From UBA6398 sp963644855 (GTDB lineage: Bacteria; Bacteroidota; Bacteroidia; Bacteroidales; Bacteroidaceae), in contig CAVIQL010000011.1 in the NCBI GenBank assembly GCA_963644855.1, positions 12,005-76,004 on the forward strand: a stretch of DNA of 64,000 nt, read 5' to 3'. The position numbers and the translations under genes were made by a program. Under the pieces are notes generated by a model, which saw only the letters and a program-made list of their open reading frames with translations, did not search any database and was not told the origin of the DNA. Shown here one piece after another: positions 27,093 through 35,935 of this stretch (position 1 is the stretch's first letter; each line of letters starts with the position of its first letter).

Positions 27093-27752
27093 ATGGCAAA
27101 ACTAGGTAGCAGTAAACAGAAAAAATTTCAGTGCCGCATAGACTTTACGCCTATGGTGGATATGAACATGTTGCTGATCTGCTTCTTCATGCTCTGTACA
27201 TCTATGATTAAGCCACAGACAATGGAGATCAACATGCCGTCTAACAAAGACGACCTACAAGAAGATCAGAAAAACCAAGTGAAAGCTTCAGAGGCAGTAA
27301 CTATCTTGATGGACAAAGACAACAAACTTTACTATTACGAGGGAATTCCTGAGATTAATACTCTTAAAGAAACCTCTTATGGTAAAAACGGATTGCGTGC
27401 ATTCTTGCAGCGCCGTAATGCTGTTGCCCTCAATAAGGTTAACAAACTCAAAGAAGAAAGAATTAAAAACGCCAGCTCAAACCCGAAGATTATGGCACAG
27501 CAAGATGCGGAGTTCCGCAAAAAGCTTTCCGAAATCAAGAGTGAGAAAGGTGTGCCTAATGTTATTATCAAAGCCACTGACGAAGCTCTCTATGAGAACT
27601 TGATTAATGTGCTCGACGAGATGCAAATTTGTGGTATTGGTAAATATGTGATTGATAAAATCAGCGACTTCGATAAGAAGATGATTGAGCACTACAAAAC
27701 GGAACACCCCGAAAGTGCGACACCTTCGGCTGATGCAAAAGCAAACAACTAA
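27093..27752 (+). CDS. exbD: ExbD/TolR-type protein (second copy)
   Basis: A second ExbD homologue, 219 aa, with the span DFTPMVDMNMLLICFFMLCTS containing the key Asp (VDMN) and a long periplasmic part with a charged helical insert (LNKVNKLKEERIKNASS). The conserved end VPNVIIKATDEALYENLINVLDEMQICGIGKYVI is present. Two different ExbDs in a row are typical of Bacteroidota and probably form a hetero-oligomer with one ExbB. The C-terminal tail beyond the domain is hydrophilic. The tonB gene begins 15 nt downstream. Confidence 0.92.
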   Translation: MAKLGSSKQKKFQCRIDFTPMVDMNMLLICFFMLCTSMIKPQTMEINMPSNKDDLQEDQKNQVKASEAVTILMDKDNKLYYYEGIPEINTLKETSYGKNGLRAFLQRRNAVALNKVNKLKEERIKNASSNPKIMAQQDAEFRKKLSEIKSEKGVPNVIIKATDEALYENLINVLDEMQICGIGKYVIDKISDFDKKMIEHYKTEHPESATPSADAKANN

Positions 27753-27767
27753 TTAGCTAAGTATATT

Positions 27768-28589
27768 ATGGCAAGAATAGATTTAACTTCAAAGTCTTGG
27801 TGCGACATGGTATTTGCCGGTCGTAACCATGAGTACGGTGCTTATCAGTTGCGTTCGGAAATGGGAAAACGTAACCAAATAGCTCTTACGGTGGTTGTTG
27901 CAATCATCATTGCGGGCTTGTTGATTCCGCTTTTCCTCAAGTTTGTACTTCCTAAGAAGCAGGACGATACAATTCAAGAGGTTACCAATTTCTCGAAATT
28001 GCAGGAAGCAGAGGTAAAAGACAATCATATTAAGAAAGTGCAGCCCAAAGAGCCGCAGCAGGAAGTTCAGCGTATCAAGAGTTCTATTAAGTTTACCGCG
28101 CCGGTCATTAAGGAGGACAACCAAGTTAATGAAGCTGACGAGATGAAGACTCAGGAAGCTCTCGGTAAGTCGCAACTTGCAATTTCTGTGGCAGACGTTA
28201 AGGGTAATGACGAAGAACATGGAAAGGACGTTGCAGATCTTAAGGAAATTATTACTTCCAAGAAAGAAGATACGCAGGTATATACTGTCGTTGAGCAGAT
28301 GCCGTCGTTCCCTGGTGGTGAGAATGCGCTTTTGAAATATATTGCTGAGCATATCAAATATCCTTCGGTTGCTCTTGAACAAGGTGTACAGGGTAAGGTA
28401 ATGCTTCGTTTCGTGGTTGAACCCTCTGGTCAGGTAGGCGAGGTTCAGGTTCTTAAGAGTCTCGACCCGTATTGCGACCGTGAGGCAAAGCGCGTGATTC
28501 AGAGCCTACCCAAGTTTATTCCGGGTAAGCAGCAGGGACGTGCCGTTTCCGTATGGTATATTTGCCCTGTGCAGTTCGTAATCGAATAA
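27768..28589 (+). CDS. tonB: TonB-family energy transducer
   Basis: Transmits the proton-motive force from ExbB/ExbD to outer-membrane receptors. 273 aa. Residues 1-~35 are cytoplasmic (WCDMVFAGRNHEYGAYQLR, a start seen in many Bacteroidota TonBs), then one span (IALTVVVAIIIAGLLIPLFLKF), then a charged linker without the Pro-rich repeats of E. coli TonB. The C-terminal TonB domain starts at about residue 185 (EQMPSFPGGENALLKYIAEHIKYP) and ends at the stop, with GKVMLRFVVEPSGQVGEVQVLKSLDP as its core. A likely client in this window is the thiamine receptor at 48.8 kb. Confidence 0.93.
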   Translation: MARIDLTSKSWCDMVFAGRNHEYGAYQLRSEMGKRNQIALTVVVAIIIAGLLIPLFLKFVLPKKQDDTIQEVTNFSKLQEAEVKDNHIKKVQPKEPQQEVQRIKSSIKFTAPVIKEDNQVNEADEMKTQEALGKSQLAISVADVKGNDEEHGKDVADLKEIITSKKEDTQVYTVVEQMPSFPGGENALLKYIAEHIKYPSVALEQGVQGKVMLRFVVEPSGQVGEVQVLKSLDPYCDREAKRVIQSLPKFIPGKQQGRAVSVWYICPVQFVIE

Positions 28590-28672
28590 TATCTGTTGCG
28601 TAAGGAAAGAAATCCGACTGTCTTTACAGGTTGGCGGATTTGGCTCCGGCGCAGATGGATTATAAATAAGAT

Positions 28673-28709
28673 AAAAGCCGGCTCCTATGTGAGTTGGCTT
28701 TTATTTTTT
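28673..28709 (+). terminator. Terminator between tonB and the pstS-like gene
   Basis: A 12-bp stem with two G.T pairs (AAAAGCCGGCTC / GAGTTGGCTTTT), a 6-nt loop and a T-rich tail. It implies that the pstS-like gene is at least partly uncoupled from the exbB operon. Confidence 0.75.
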
Positions 28710-28789
28710 CGATTTATCGGCTTAGCCGCAATTCAATAGTTGGCGGATTTGTTCGCTGATTAAAAATTAAATTTCAAAACTACCCAATT

Positions 28790-29725
28790 ATGAACAGAGT
28801 GATTGTCGCAATGTCGGCATTGGTTGCGCTTTTTTCGTTAGCTTCATGTGGTGATGCAAAAAAGCCGCAAGGCGATCCCGATATTATAAAGGTTGCTATT
28901 GACGAAACCTTTAGGCCGGTAATGGAGGAGGAGATGCATCAGTTTAATCTCCAATATCCCGAAGCTACATTCAAATATTATTATTGCAGTGAATCGGAAG
29001 CGTTGCAAATGCTTCTTGACGATAGTGTGCGTTCGTGCCTTGCTACTCGGCAGTTGTCTGAAAAGGAAAAGGCTTCATTGCAAAATCGCAGTCTGAATGT
29101 GATGACCGAACGAATTGCTACCGATGGCATTGCACTAATAGTAAATCTCGCCAATCCCGATACGATGATTTCTACTAACGATGTTTATCGCATTGTAACT
29201 GGTCAGATAACAAAATGGGATCAGATTAAATATGCTCATCAAACGGGTGAGATTCAATTGGTTTTCGACCATACTCAGTCGTCCACGGTGCGTTATGTTG
29301 AAGATTCTATTTGCGGAGGGAAGGCGCTTAAAGGAAATGTTTACGCCCAAAAGACCAACGAGGCGGTAATCGACTATATTGCGTCTAATCCCAAGGCTAT
29401 TGGTATTATTGGTGTGGACTGGTTGCGCAACGAAAACGATTCTTTAAATCTTTCGTTCCTGCCCAAAATACGCGTGATGAGTGTTAGCCGTTCGTCTGTG
29501 CCAGAGGTTGATAATAGTTACAAACCTTTCCAGGCATATATCGCGCTTAACAATTATCCCTACGTTCGTGCGGTGTATTATATGACTACTGATCCGTTGA
29601 TGCAGGGCAAAGCGCGCTATTTCTATCATTTCCTTGCCGAACAAAAAGGGCAGTTGATAATTACCAAAGGCTCGCAGTTGTTGCCATGGATGGCTGTGCA
29701 ATTCAAGGAAGTTACAATTCATTGA
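28790..29725 (+). CDS. PstS-like substrate-binding lipoprotein
   Basis: A 311-aa lipoprotein (LFSLASC, Cys20) with the periplasmic-binding fold of phosphate-binding PstS proteins. Supporting pieces are IKVAIDETFRPVMEEEM, CSESEALQMLLDDSVRSCLATRQLSEKE, and IVTGQITKWDQI (the PstS-like ITKWD signature), followed by HTQSSTVRYVEDSI and a C-terminal domain. No pstCAB permease genes accompany it. The conserved place behind exbB-exbD-exbD-tonB in Bacteroidota suggests it serves the energy complex or senses an anion. Phosphate as ligand is unproven. A terminator separates it from tonB and I see no clear promoter. Confidence 0.85.
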   Translation: MNRVIVAMSALVALFSLASCGDAKKPQGDPDIIKVAIDETFRPVMEEEMHQFNLQYPEATFKYYYCSESEALQMLLDDSVRSCLATRQLSEKEKASLQNRSLNVMTERIATDGIALIVNLANPDTMISTNDVYRIVTGQITKWDQIKYAHQTGEIQLVFDHTQSSTVRYVEDSICGGKALKGNVYAQKTNEAVIDYIASNPKAIGIIGVDWLRNENDSLNLSFLPKIRVMSVSRSSVPEVDNSYKPFQAYIALNNYPYVRAVYYMTTDPLMQGKARYFYHFLAEQKGQLIITKGSQLLPWMAVQFKEVTIH

Positions 29726-29853
29726 CGCACAAGAAGCGAAATCTTTCTCATGTCGTTGTTAATCAATGTGATGTGAGAATGTTTAGGGCTTGAAATAGTA
29801 AATCCGCAATACTCATTGAGTGTTGCGGATTATTTGTTGGGATATCGCGAAAA

Positions 29854-29937
29854 CAATATCCGATATTTTTTAAACAATGTCTGATATTATTTAAATAAAG
29901 TCCGATATTATTTAAACAATGTCCTATATCGTAAAAT
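29854..29937. repeat. 21-bp-unit array A4
   Basis: Three complete 21-bp units (29854-29874, 29875-29895, 29896-29916), each ending TTTAAA and holding dyads such as ATATCCGATAT, and a fourth partial unit running into TATCGTAAAA. It lies between the convergent pstS-like and acyltransferase genes. Confidence 0.8.
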
Positions 29938-29993
29938 CAATGTTTTATGTCGTTTGGTTTCTATGCTTTTTTGTCTGTTCTGTGAGTCTCGGT

Positions 29994-31196
29994 TTATTTT
30001 TCCGAAGCCGTTGTCTTTGATTTACGTTTGAGCCAATTTTCCGTAAGCCATTTACGCACGGGAATATCATAGATTTTGAGACTTGCATATGCCACAAACA
30101 AACTGAGCATAAAGCACATTACGTTGATTATAATTGTTTGGTCGAGCGTGGCATTGGGGTTTGCTGTCTTCCAACCGCCCAACAATGTGTATACTATCGG
30201 GTATTGCACGATGTACAACGGGTATGAAATTTCGCCGAGGAATTTACAAATGCGCGTTGATGCTTTTCCGCCCAAAGTCTCGGGTTCCACAGCCGTTGTT
30301 CCCGCTCCCATCATTACTATAATTGGGAAAACCAAGAGAATACATACGGCTTCGTAAATACCATTCCATAAAGGGTGGGCAGCTCCTCCCACACGAGGCA
30401 TAATAAGTGTGGCTGCAAGTAGAATACTACACCATAGAAATCCGCCTTTGCCAATCTTTATCTTCCAGTTAAGGCGCGAAATGAGCAATCCGGCAAAGAA
30501 TGGAAAAAGCAAACGCGTGAAGCCTATCGTCATTTGCTCCGCGTTCAATGTCCAACCGCCAATCATTGTGTAGGCTGCTGCCGTGCGTTCTGTGAAAACG
30601 CCGAAGATATCAATGTTGAGGGCAAGGTTTAGAGTGAGAAGCGCCGTAAGTGCCACAAAAACAGCAAGCACTTTTTTTGAAAAACGGCGTATCACGAGTG
30701 CGTACAGTATGTTTGCAAAATATTCGAAATATAGTGTCCACGCATTGCCGTTTATTGCGTTTATTTCGCTCCACCCGCGAATATCCATCGATACAGGAGC
30801 GGGAATCATAAGCACGGAAAACAAAGCACAAAGCATGAGCATTCCCGCATGTGTCTTGGAAATCAACGGAAACATGTCGCCGCTGCCGAAATAAAAGAAT
30901 GTTATTCCCACGATGGTCGAGAATATAATCATGGGGTGGAGCCTTACGAGCCTCCGCTTAAAGAAGTTTTTTAACGTCATGCGTTCCCATCTGTCGTCAT
31001 AGGCGTAGCCGATAACGAAGCCCGACAATATAAAAAAGAAATCCACTGCAAGATAGCCGTGGTTTATATTTGCGTTTACTGGATTGCCGAGACCGTATAA
31101 ATCAAAATGGTGATAGAGTAAAACTATTACCGCAGCCACGCCACGCAGTCCGTCGAGAATTTCAAAACGGGGCTTGGTTGAAAGATATTGTTGCAT
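29994..31196 (-). CDS. Acyltransferase family 3 membrane protein (OafA-like)
   Basis: A 400-aa inner-membrane protein with about ten spans, of the type that O-acylates surface sugars. The N-terminal signature is clear: RFEILDGLRGVAAVIVLLYHHFD, with the R/H pair of the family (the H-H in YHHF), then NHGYLAVDFFFILSGFVIGYAYDDR near residue 45 and KRRLVRLHPM near 85. The C-terminal spans are followed by a basic tail (WLKRKSKTT). It converges on the pstS-like gene and is preceded by a small lipoprotein gene on the same strand. The substrate cannot be told. Confidence 0.9.
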   Translation of the reverse strand: MQQYLSTKPRFEILDGLRGVAAVIVLLYHHFDLYGLGNPVNANINHGYLAVDFFFILSGFVIGYAYDDRWERMTLKNFFKRRLVRLHPMIIFSTIVGITFFYFGSGDMFPLISKTHAGMLMLCALFSVLMIPAPVSMDIRGWSEINAINGNAWTLYFEYFANILYALVIRRFSKKVLAVFVALTALLTLNLALNIDIFGVFTERTAAAYTMIGGWTLNAEQMTIGFTRLLFPFFAGLLISRLNWKIKIGKGGFLWCSILLAATLIMPRVGGAAHPLWNGIYEAVCILLVFPIIVMMGAGTTAVEPETLGGKASTRICKFLGEISYPLYIVQYPIVYTLLGGWKTANPNATLDQTIIINVMCFMLSLFVAYASLKIYDIPVRKWLTENWLKRKSKTTASEK

Positions 31197-31277
31197 GGTG
31201 TTGTTTTATTGCAGCGAGGTGTTATTACTATATTTCACTTCGCAGTTTTGTTCGCGCCTTTTGTTTTTAGCAGTTGC

Positions 31278-31838
31278 TCAATCGTCCAATTCGTCTTCGG
31301 AGTCGTCAGAATCCACTCCGTTGTCTTTTGCTATTGAAACGTTGCCGTTTGACGAAACTTCTATCTTGAACGGAACATATTCGTCTTCTTGCGTAGGATT
31401 AGCCACACTGGCGGCAAACACAAGCGTTCCTTTTACTACTTTGTCAAACACAAAACCTTCGAGAAGGTATTTGTTGTATACGTTTTCGTCTATGTATCCG
31501 TGGAAATCCGATTTTGTGAATCTCTTGTCAACTATCGTGTTTCCGTTTTTTGATATTTGCAGCGTAACAAAGTTATTGCGGTATTCCACATTGCTTTCGT
31601 CTTTCACAGTTCCGCCTTCTGCATCGGGTTTGCGGTTTATCGTTATAATGGTTTTAGCTCCCTGCCAATCTATGGTGTCGATTATTTCGCGCGAGCGCTC
31701 TTCTACGATGCCTTGGGGCGTGGTCGATTCAATTGCTGTGTCGTTTGCGGGTGTTTGTATTGGGTTGTCTTTCTTTTCGCTGCATGAAGTTATCAGCAAG
31801 GCTGCAGCGAGAATAGAATATAACTTGTTTGTTCTCAT
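31278..31838 (-). CDS. DUF4738-like lipoprotein
   Basis: A 186-aa lipoprotein. I place the start at 31838 (MRTNKLYSILAAALLITSC) and not 42 nt upstream, because 31838 begins directly with the SPII signal. The mature part carries DTIDWQGAKTIITINRKPDAEGG, a glycine-flanked repeat of beta strands, and an acidic tail (DDSEDELDD). The pattern fits what I recall of DUF4738, a Bacteroidota family without known function. It lies 81 nt upstream of the acyltransferase on the same strand. Confidence 0.65.
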   Translation of the reverse strand: MRTNKLYSILAAALLITSCSEKKDNPIQTPANDTAIESTTPQGIVEERSREIIDTIDWQGAKTIITINRKPDAEGGTVKDESNVEYRNNFVTLQISKNGNTIVDKRFTKSDFHGYIDENVYNKYLLEGFVFDKVVKGTLVFAASVANPTQEDEYVPFKIEVSSNGNVSIAKDNGVDSDDSEDELDD

Positions 31839-31938
31839 AAATTCATGATTTGTTTGCGAAGTTACGAAAATACGAATCAAAAATGTTGATTTTCGCGGGG
31901 AAACTTGCTAATGTGGGCGTGAATAGTATTGTTTTTAA

Positions 31939-31946
31939 TATTTTTG
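31939..31946 (+). promoter_or_regulatory. -7 box that decides the ABC ATPase start
   Basis: TATTTTTG, 21 nt before the ATG at 31967. It lies downstream of the alternative in-frame ATG at 31850, which it therefore argues against. Confidence 0.5.
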
Positions 31947-31966
31947 TATCCGATACATTTTTGCTT

Positions 31967-32875
31967 ATGAACAACATTTTGGAAATAGAAAACGTGGTAA
32001 AATGTTTTGCAACCCATAAAGCTCTTGCAAACGTTAGTCTCAGTGTGCCGCAAGGTGCTATTTTCGGGCTAATAGGGCAAAACGGTGCAGGCAAGACCAC
32101 TCTTATAAGAATAATAAACCGCATTACAATCCCTGATAGTGGGCGCATTTTGTTTGAAGACCACGAAATGGTTGCCGAAGATGTGGTTAAAATTGGATAT
32201 CTACCAGAAGAACGCGGACTTTATCGCAAAATGAAAGTGGGTGATCAGGCTATGTATTTGGCTATGCTCAAAGGATTGTCGCGCCACGAGGCAGAAAAGA
32301 AACTTAAGACGTGGTTTGAGAAACTTGGTATAGAGAGTTGGTGGAATCGTAAGCTCGAAGAACTTTCCAAAGGTATGCAACAAAAAGTTCAGTTCATTAT
32401 TACGGTGGTTCACGAACCGCCTTTGTTGATTTTTGACGAGCCTTTCAGCGGTTTCGACCCATTGAACGCCGAAACATTAAAGCGAGAAATGCTTGAATTG
32501 CGGGAAAAGGGACACACCATAATATATTCCACACACAACATGGAGTCTGTAGAAGAATTGTGCGACCATTTCGCGTTGATAAACCAGGGAAACGTTGTGT
32601 TGTCGGGGCGTGTTGACGAGGTGAGGCGCAAATTTCGCGAGGGAATATACCATGTGGTTTTTGATGGGAACGTTAGTGTGCAATCGAGAGCGGATTTCTC
32701 GGTGATTTCTTCTGAAAGCGATGTGAACGAGACCCGTGTGGTGCTGAAAAAAACTGATGGCGTGGAAAACTCAGCCCTTATCGCAGAACTTGCAAGGCTT
32801 GGCGAAATTATGAGCTTTGCAGAAAAACTCCCGTCAATGAATGATATTTTTATCAGAATGGTGAAAGGAGAGTGA
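31967..32875 (+). CDS. ABC transporter ATP-binding protein without visible permease
   Basis: A 302-aa ATPase of the NatA/DRA group that normally drives an ABC-2-type exporter. Walker A is GQNGAGKTT (37-45), the signature is LSKGMQQK, Walker B is LLIFDEPFSGFD, and the switch His is in YSTHNME. The C-terminal ~80 residues are the regulatory extension of this group. I start at 31967 and not 31850, because the conserved N-terminus (NNILEIENVVKCF) begins there and a -7 box precedes it. In Bacteroidota the permease usually follows directly; here 371 bp of non-coding DNA and a MATE gene follow. Confidence 0.9.
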   Translation: MNNILEIENVVKCFATHKALANVSLSVPQGAIFGLIGQNGAGKTTLIRIINRITIPDSGRILFEDHEMVAEDVVKIGYLPEERGLYRKMKVGDQAMYLAMLKGLSRHEAEKKLKTWFEKLGIESWWNRKLEELSKGMQQKVQFIITVVHEPPLLIFDEPFSGFDPLNAETLKREMLELREKGHTIIYSTHNMESVEELCDHFALINQGNVVLSGRVDEVRRKFREGIYHVVFDGNVSVQSRADFSVISSESDVNETRVVLKKTDGVENSALIAELARLGEIMSFAEKLPSMNDIFIRMVKGE

Positions 32876-32957
32876 AAAGCCTTGCCGTTTCGGGTGAAAT
32901 ACCATGCGGAAAAACTTATATTAGATATGGCAAAAACTATGTCGTATCTCGTGAAAA

Positions 32958-33020
32958 CGAGGTTCTACCTAATTTAAATTCCAAGCCTTGGAATTTAAAT
33001 TAGATGCCTTGGAAATTTTT
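32958..33020. repeat. 21-bp-unit array B2
   Basis: Three 21-bp units (32958-32978, 32979-32999, 33000-33020). Unit 2 contains the 15-bp dyad TTCCAAGCCTTGGAA. It is closely related to arrays B1 and B3. Degenerate further units may continue to about 33120 (AATCCAAGG, AATCCATGG). Confidence 0.75.
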
Positions 33021-33127
33021 CGGTAAAAACAGTGTGGATTTTATATCCCATTATACTTTGAAAATTAGGGTATAAAGTGTGAAATCCAAGGCTTGTTTGG
33101 TAAAATCCATGGTAAATCCTTTTTGTT

Positions 33128-33158
33128 TTTGCGTGTTAGTGAAAAATTACTACCTTTG
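33128..33158 (+). promoter_or_regulatory. Promoter of the first MATE gene
   Basis: TTTG at 33128-33131, a 19-bp spacer, TACCTTTG at 33151-33158: a full match to the Bacteroidota consensus. The leader is about 80 nt and holds a small hairpin (GTGG CAAAA CCAC). Confidence 0.75.
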
Positions 33159-33246
33159 CCCCCGCTTGAAAGGGGTGGCAAAACCACGCTATGCCCCAAT
33201 AAAAATAAAGGATTGATATTCGGATAAAACATTAAAGTAAAAGAAT

Positions 33247-34614
33247 ATGGCAAAGAGTAACAGAGATAGTCTTGATTTCGGCAAGATGAACATTCCACGG
33301 TTGTTCGTGAAATTATTCTTCCCCACACTTATGGGACTTGTGTTCTTGGCGCTTCTAAATGTAGCCGACGGAATTATCGTAGGGCATGGAGTGGGGAGCA
33401 ATGCCCTTGCTGCGGTTAATATTGCCGCTCCAATTTTTTTGCTCTCCTCATCGGTTTCGCTTATGTTTGCGGCAGGCGTGTCGATAGTGGCTTCTGTTCA
33501 TCTTTCACACGGCAATGTCAAGGCGGCAAACATCAACATCACCCAGGCACTCACTGTTCCAATGATTCCATTGGTAATGCTGTCGGCGGCGATGCTTTTG
33601 TGGGCAGACAAATTGTGCTATCTTTTTGGCGGTTCCGATTTACTTTATCCCTATGTGGCCGACTATTTACATTGGTTACCGCTTTACCCTATTTTTCAAT
33701 TGGTAATGGTTACCGGTTCGTTTGTTATGCGTCTCGACGGATCGCCCAAGTTTGCAATGTTTGTAAATGTTGTGCCCTCGTTGCTCAATATATTTCTCGA
33801 TTTGCTGTTTGTATTCCCGTTCAAATGGGGTATCATGGGCGCAGCGTTTGCCACAAGCATTTCGGTAGGCGTTGGTGCGGCAATGGTATTGGCTTATATG
33901 CTTTTCTTCTCAAACAAAATCCGCCTGTATCGCCCCAAGTTTTCACGCACAAGCCTGTATCTTACTGCAAGAAACATTGGATATATGGCAAAGCTCGGTT
34001 TCCCTACTTTCATAGGCGAGGGTGCGATAACTTGTATGATGATTGCGGGAAATTATATGTTCATGCGCATGCTGAAAGAGGACGGTGTGGCGGCGTTTAG
34101 CGTTTGCTGCTATTTGTTTCCCCTTGTGTTTATGTTTGCAAATGCTATTGCGCAGAGCCAATTGCCTATCGTTAGCTACAACTTTGGCTTGAAAGATACG
34201 GAGCGCATCAAGAGTGCGTTTACATTCTCTATTCTTTTAACGGTATGCTGTGGTGTGGCAATGACACTCTTTGGCGTTTTTTGCAGCAGCCCTTTGATTT
34301 CGTTGTTTCTCAATCCTGGTACTAATGCGTTTGACATTGCGTCTCAAGGGTTCCCTCTTTTTGCAATCAGTTTCGTGCTTTTTTCGCTCAACATTGTTAT
34401 CATTGGATTTTGGCAGAGTCTTGAGCACGCCAAGGCCGCAATTCTTTTTATGCTTTTGCGCGGATTGATATTCCTTGTCCCAATATTTGTGGTTTTACCC
34501 GGGATATTGGGTGTTCCGGGCTTGTGGCTTGCCGTTCCGTTGTCAGAATTTCTTACGTTTATAGTCATTGCTGTTGCCGTGATAAGGAAAAGGCGCGAAA
34601 TATGTTTGGGCTGA
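33247..34614 (+). CDS. MATE-family efflux transporter
   Basis: A 455-aa inner-membrane exporter with twelve predicted spans in two similar halves, the usual length for MATE proteins. The N-terminal segment LFFPTLMGLVFLALLNVADGIIVGHGVGSNALAAVN is characteristic (an N/D-rich position in span 1 and the VGxxALAA loop), and the second half repeats it (TFIGEGAITCMMIAGNYMFMRM). Such pumps exchange drugs or metabolites for Na+ or H+. The sequence does not show the substrate. It has a strong promoter, and the thiamine diphosphokinase gene follows 24 nt after its stop, so the two are co-transcribed. Confidence 0.93.
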   Translation: MAKSNRDSLDFGKMNIPRLFVKLFFPTLMGLVFLALLNVADGIIVGHGVGSNALAAVNIAAPIFLLSSSVSLMFAAGVSIVASVHLSHGNVKAANINITQALTVPMIPLVMLSAAMLLWADKLCYLFGGSDLLYPYVADYLHWLPLYPIFQLVMVTGSFVMRLDGSPKFAMFVNVVPSLLNIFLDLLFVFPFKWGIMGAAFATSISVGVGAAMVLAYMLFFSNKIRLYRPKFSRTSLYLTARNIGYMAKLGFPTFIGEGAITCMMIAGNYMFMRMLKEDGVAAFSVCCYLFPLVFMFANAIAQSQLPIVSYNFGLKDTERIKSAFTFSILLTVCCGVAMTLFGVFCSSPLISLFLNPGTNAFDIASQGFPLFAISFVLFSLNIVIIGFWQSLEHAKAAILFMLLRGLIFLVPIFVVLPGILGVPGLWLAVPLSEFLTFIVIAVAVIRKRREICLG

Positions 34615-34638
34615 TTTGAAATTATATGGTTGGGTAAT

Positions 34639-35280
34639 ATGAAAGAACCGGTGTTTTCTGTATCAAACTACTTGCCGCAGGCTGCAGTGCTGGGAAACGG
34701 CGAGTTTCTCCCCATGGAAATAATGGATAAATGGCTTGCGCGTGTGTCATATGTGGTATGTTGCGACGGAGCTACGGCGCAAGCCGATATTCATGGCATT
34801 GTGCCCGATGCTATTGTGGGTGATGGCGATTCGATATCCGAAGCCATGAGAACGAAGTATACAAATATTCTGCATCTTGAGAGCGAACAGGAATTCAACG
34901 ACCAAACAAAGGCAGTGAGGTTCCTGGCAAAAAAGGGGATAAACCGCATTGTAATTCTCTGTTCTGCGGGCAAGCGCGAAGACCATGCTTTGGGAAACAT
35001 CAGCCTTCTGACGTATTATTTGCAGCATGGCATAATGGCTGTTATGCCTACGCCTTATGGTGTTTTTGTTCCGTGTAAGGATTGTGTGAACCTTGAAACC
35101 GAGGTAGGACAACAGGTTTCGGTTTTCAACGTTAACGCTACGGGCATAAAATCGCAGAACTTGAAATATAATTGCTACGATTTCACCATGCTTTGGCAGG
35201 GAACACTAAACGAGGCAACCGATAATGTGGTGCGCATTTCGGCTAACGGATACTACCTTGTTTTTCTTGCGAATGTTTAG
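34639..35280 (+). CDS. thiN: Thiamine diphosphokinase
   Basis: Converts thiamine plus ATP into thiamine diphosphate in the cytoplasm. 213 aa from ATG 34639; the in-frame TTG nine bases upstream is less likely. The catalytic domain shows VVCCDGATAQAD near residue 37, the GDGDSIS motif near 60 and HLESEQEFNDQTKAVRFL. RIVILCSAGKREDHALGNISLL near 100 carries the RxDH pair. A small beta-rich thiamine-binding domain ends the protein. It would convert the thiamine imported by the receptor and PnuT at 48-51 kb, although no riboswitch precedes it here. Confidence 0.9.
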   Translation: MKEPVFSVSNYLPQAAVLGNGEFLPMEIMDKWLARVSYVVCCDGATAQADIHGIVPDAIVGDGDSISEAMRTKYTNILHLESEQEFNDQTKAVRFLAKKGINRIVILCSAGKREDHALGNISLLTYYLQHGIMAVMPTPYGVFVPCKDCVNLETEVGQQVSVFNVNATGIKSQNLKYNCYDFTMLWQGTLNEATDNVVRISANGYYLVFLANV

Positions 35281-35296
35281 ACGTATATCGTAAAAA

Positions 35297-35373
35297 CAAT
35301 GTCAGACCTTTTTTAAATAATGTCAGACCTTTTTTAAATAATATCCGATATTATTTTTGCAATGTCCTATATC
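35297..35373. repeat. 21-bp-unit array A5
   Basis: Three units (35297-35317, 35318-35338, 35339-35359) plus a partial fourth. Units 1 and 2 are nearly identical. The left flank TATCGTAAAAA is complementary to right flanks such as TTTTTGCGATA seen in other arrays. It lies between the convergent thiN and tadA genes. Confidence 0.8.
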
Positions 35374-35420
35374 AATAAAATGAAGTCTGCTTTGTGTTTT
35401 GCAAAAAGCATGTAAGTTGC

Positions 35421-35864
35421 TCATTTCCTCTTTTTTGCAAAAAAGTTTTTCATTATTTCGGCACACTCTTTGGCAAGAATTCCGCTGCAAACTTGTGTCT
35501 TGGGGTGAAGAGGCGATGGAGAGAGTAGGGAATACCCGCGTTTTTCGTCGGACGCCCCATATACTATGCGCGAAATTTGAGACCAACCTAATGCTCCCGC
35601 ACACATAAAACACGGTTCTACGGTTACGTAGAGCGTACAATCGTTCAGATATTTTCCGCCAAGGTAGTTGGCCGCTGCTGTAATAGCTTGCATTTCGGCA
35701 TGAGCCGTTACATCGTTGAGCGTTTCGGTTAAATTGTGTCCGCGACCTATAATCCTGCCTTTGCATACAATTATTGCACCAACAGGAACCTCATCTTCTT
35801 TGGCGGCTTTGCGCGCTTCGTCGATTGCAAGGCGCATGAATTTTTCGTCATCGTTGTTTATCAT
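35421..35864 (-). CDS. tadA: tRNA-specific adenosine deaminase (TadA-like)
   Basis: Zinc-dependent deaminase, 147 aa, expected to convert the wobble adenosine of tRNA-Arg(ACG) to inosine. Zinc ligands and catalytic Glu are in HAE (55-57) and PCFMC (84-88). The start keeps the conserved NDDEKFMRLAIDEARKA region. The -7 box is only about 6 nt from the ATG, so the mRNA has almost no leader. An alternative function as a guanine or cytidine deaminase is less likely given ALGWSQISRIVYGA. Confidence 0.9.
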   Translation of the reverse strand: MINNDDEKFMRLAIDEARKAAKEDEVPVGAIIVCKGRIIGRGHNLTETLNDVTAHAEMQAITAAANYLGGKYLNDCTLYVTVEPCFMCAGALGWSQISRIVYGASDEKRGYSLLSPSPLHPKTQVCSGILAKECAEIMKNFFAKKRK

Positions 35865-35869
35865 GCAGG

Positions 35870-35877
35870 CAAAGTTA
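35870..35877 (-). promoter_or_regulatory. tadA -7 box, almost leaderless
   Basis: TAACTTTG on the minus strand ends 5 nt before the tadA ATG, so the transcript would start at or beside the start codon. Confidence 0.5.
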
Positions 35878-35910
35878 GTGATTTGCGCCGTATAGCCTGC
35901 AAAAAACGGC

Positions 35911-35918
35911 TAACTTTG
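35911..35918 (+). promoter_or_regulatory. -7 box for the second MATE gene
   Basis: TAACTTTG, 17 nt before ATG 35936, divergent from the tadA box 33 nt away. Confidence 0.5.
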
Positions 35919-35935
35919 CATGTTGAAATAAAAGT

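Noticed and set aside
31850..31966. Longer N-terminus for the ABC ATPase
   Set aside because: The first 39 residues do not belong to the ABC domain, and a -7 box lies inside that stretch.
32876..33246. Remnant of an ABC permease gene
   Set aside because: No frame shows membrane-protein sequence; the stretch holds array B2 and a promoter.
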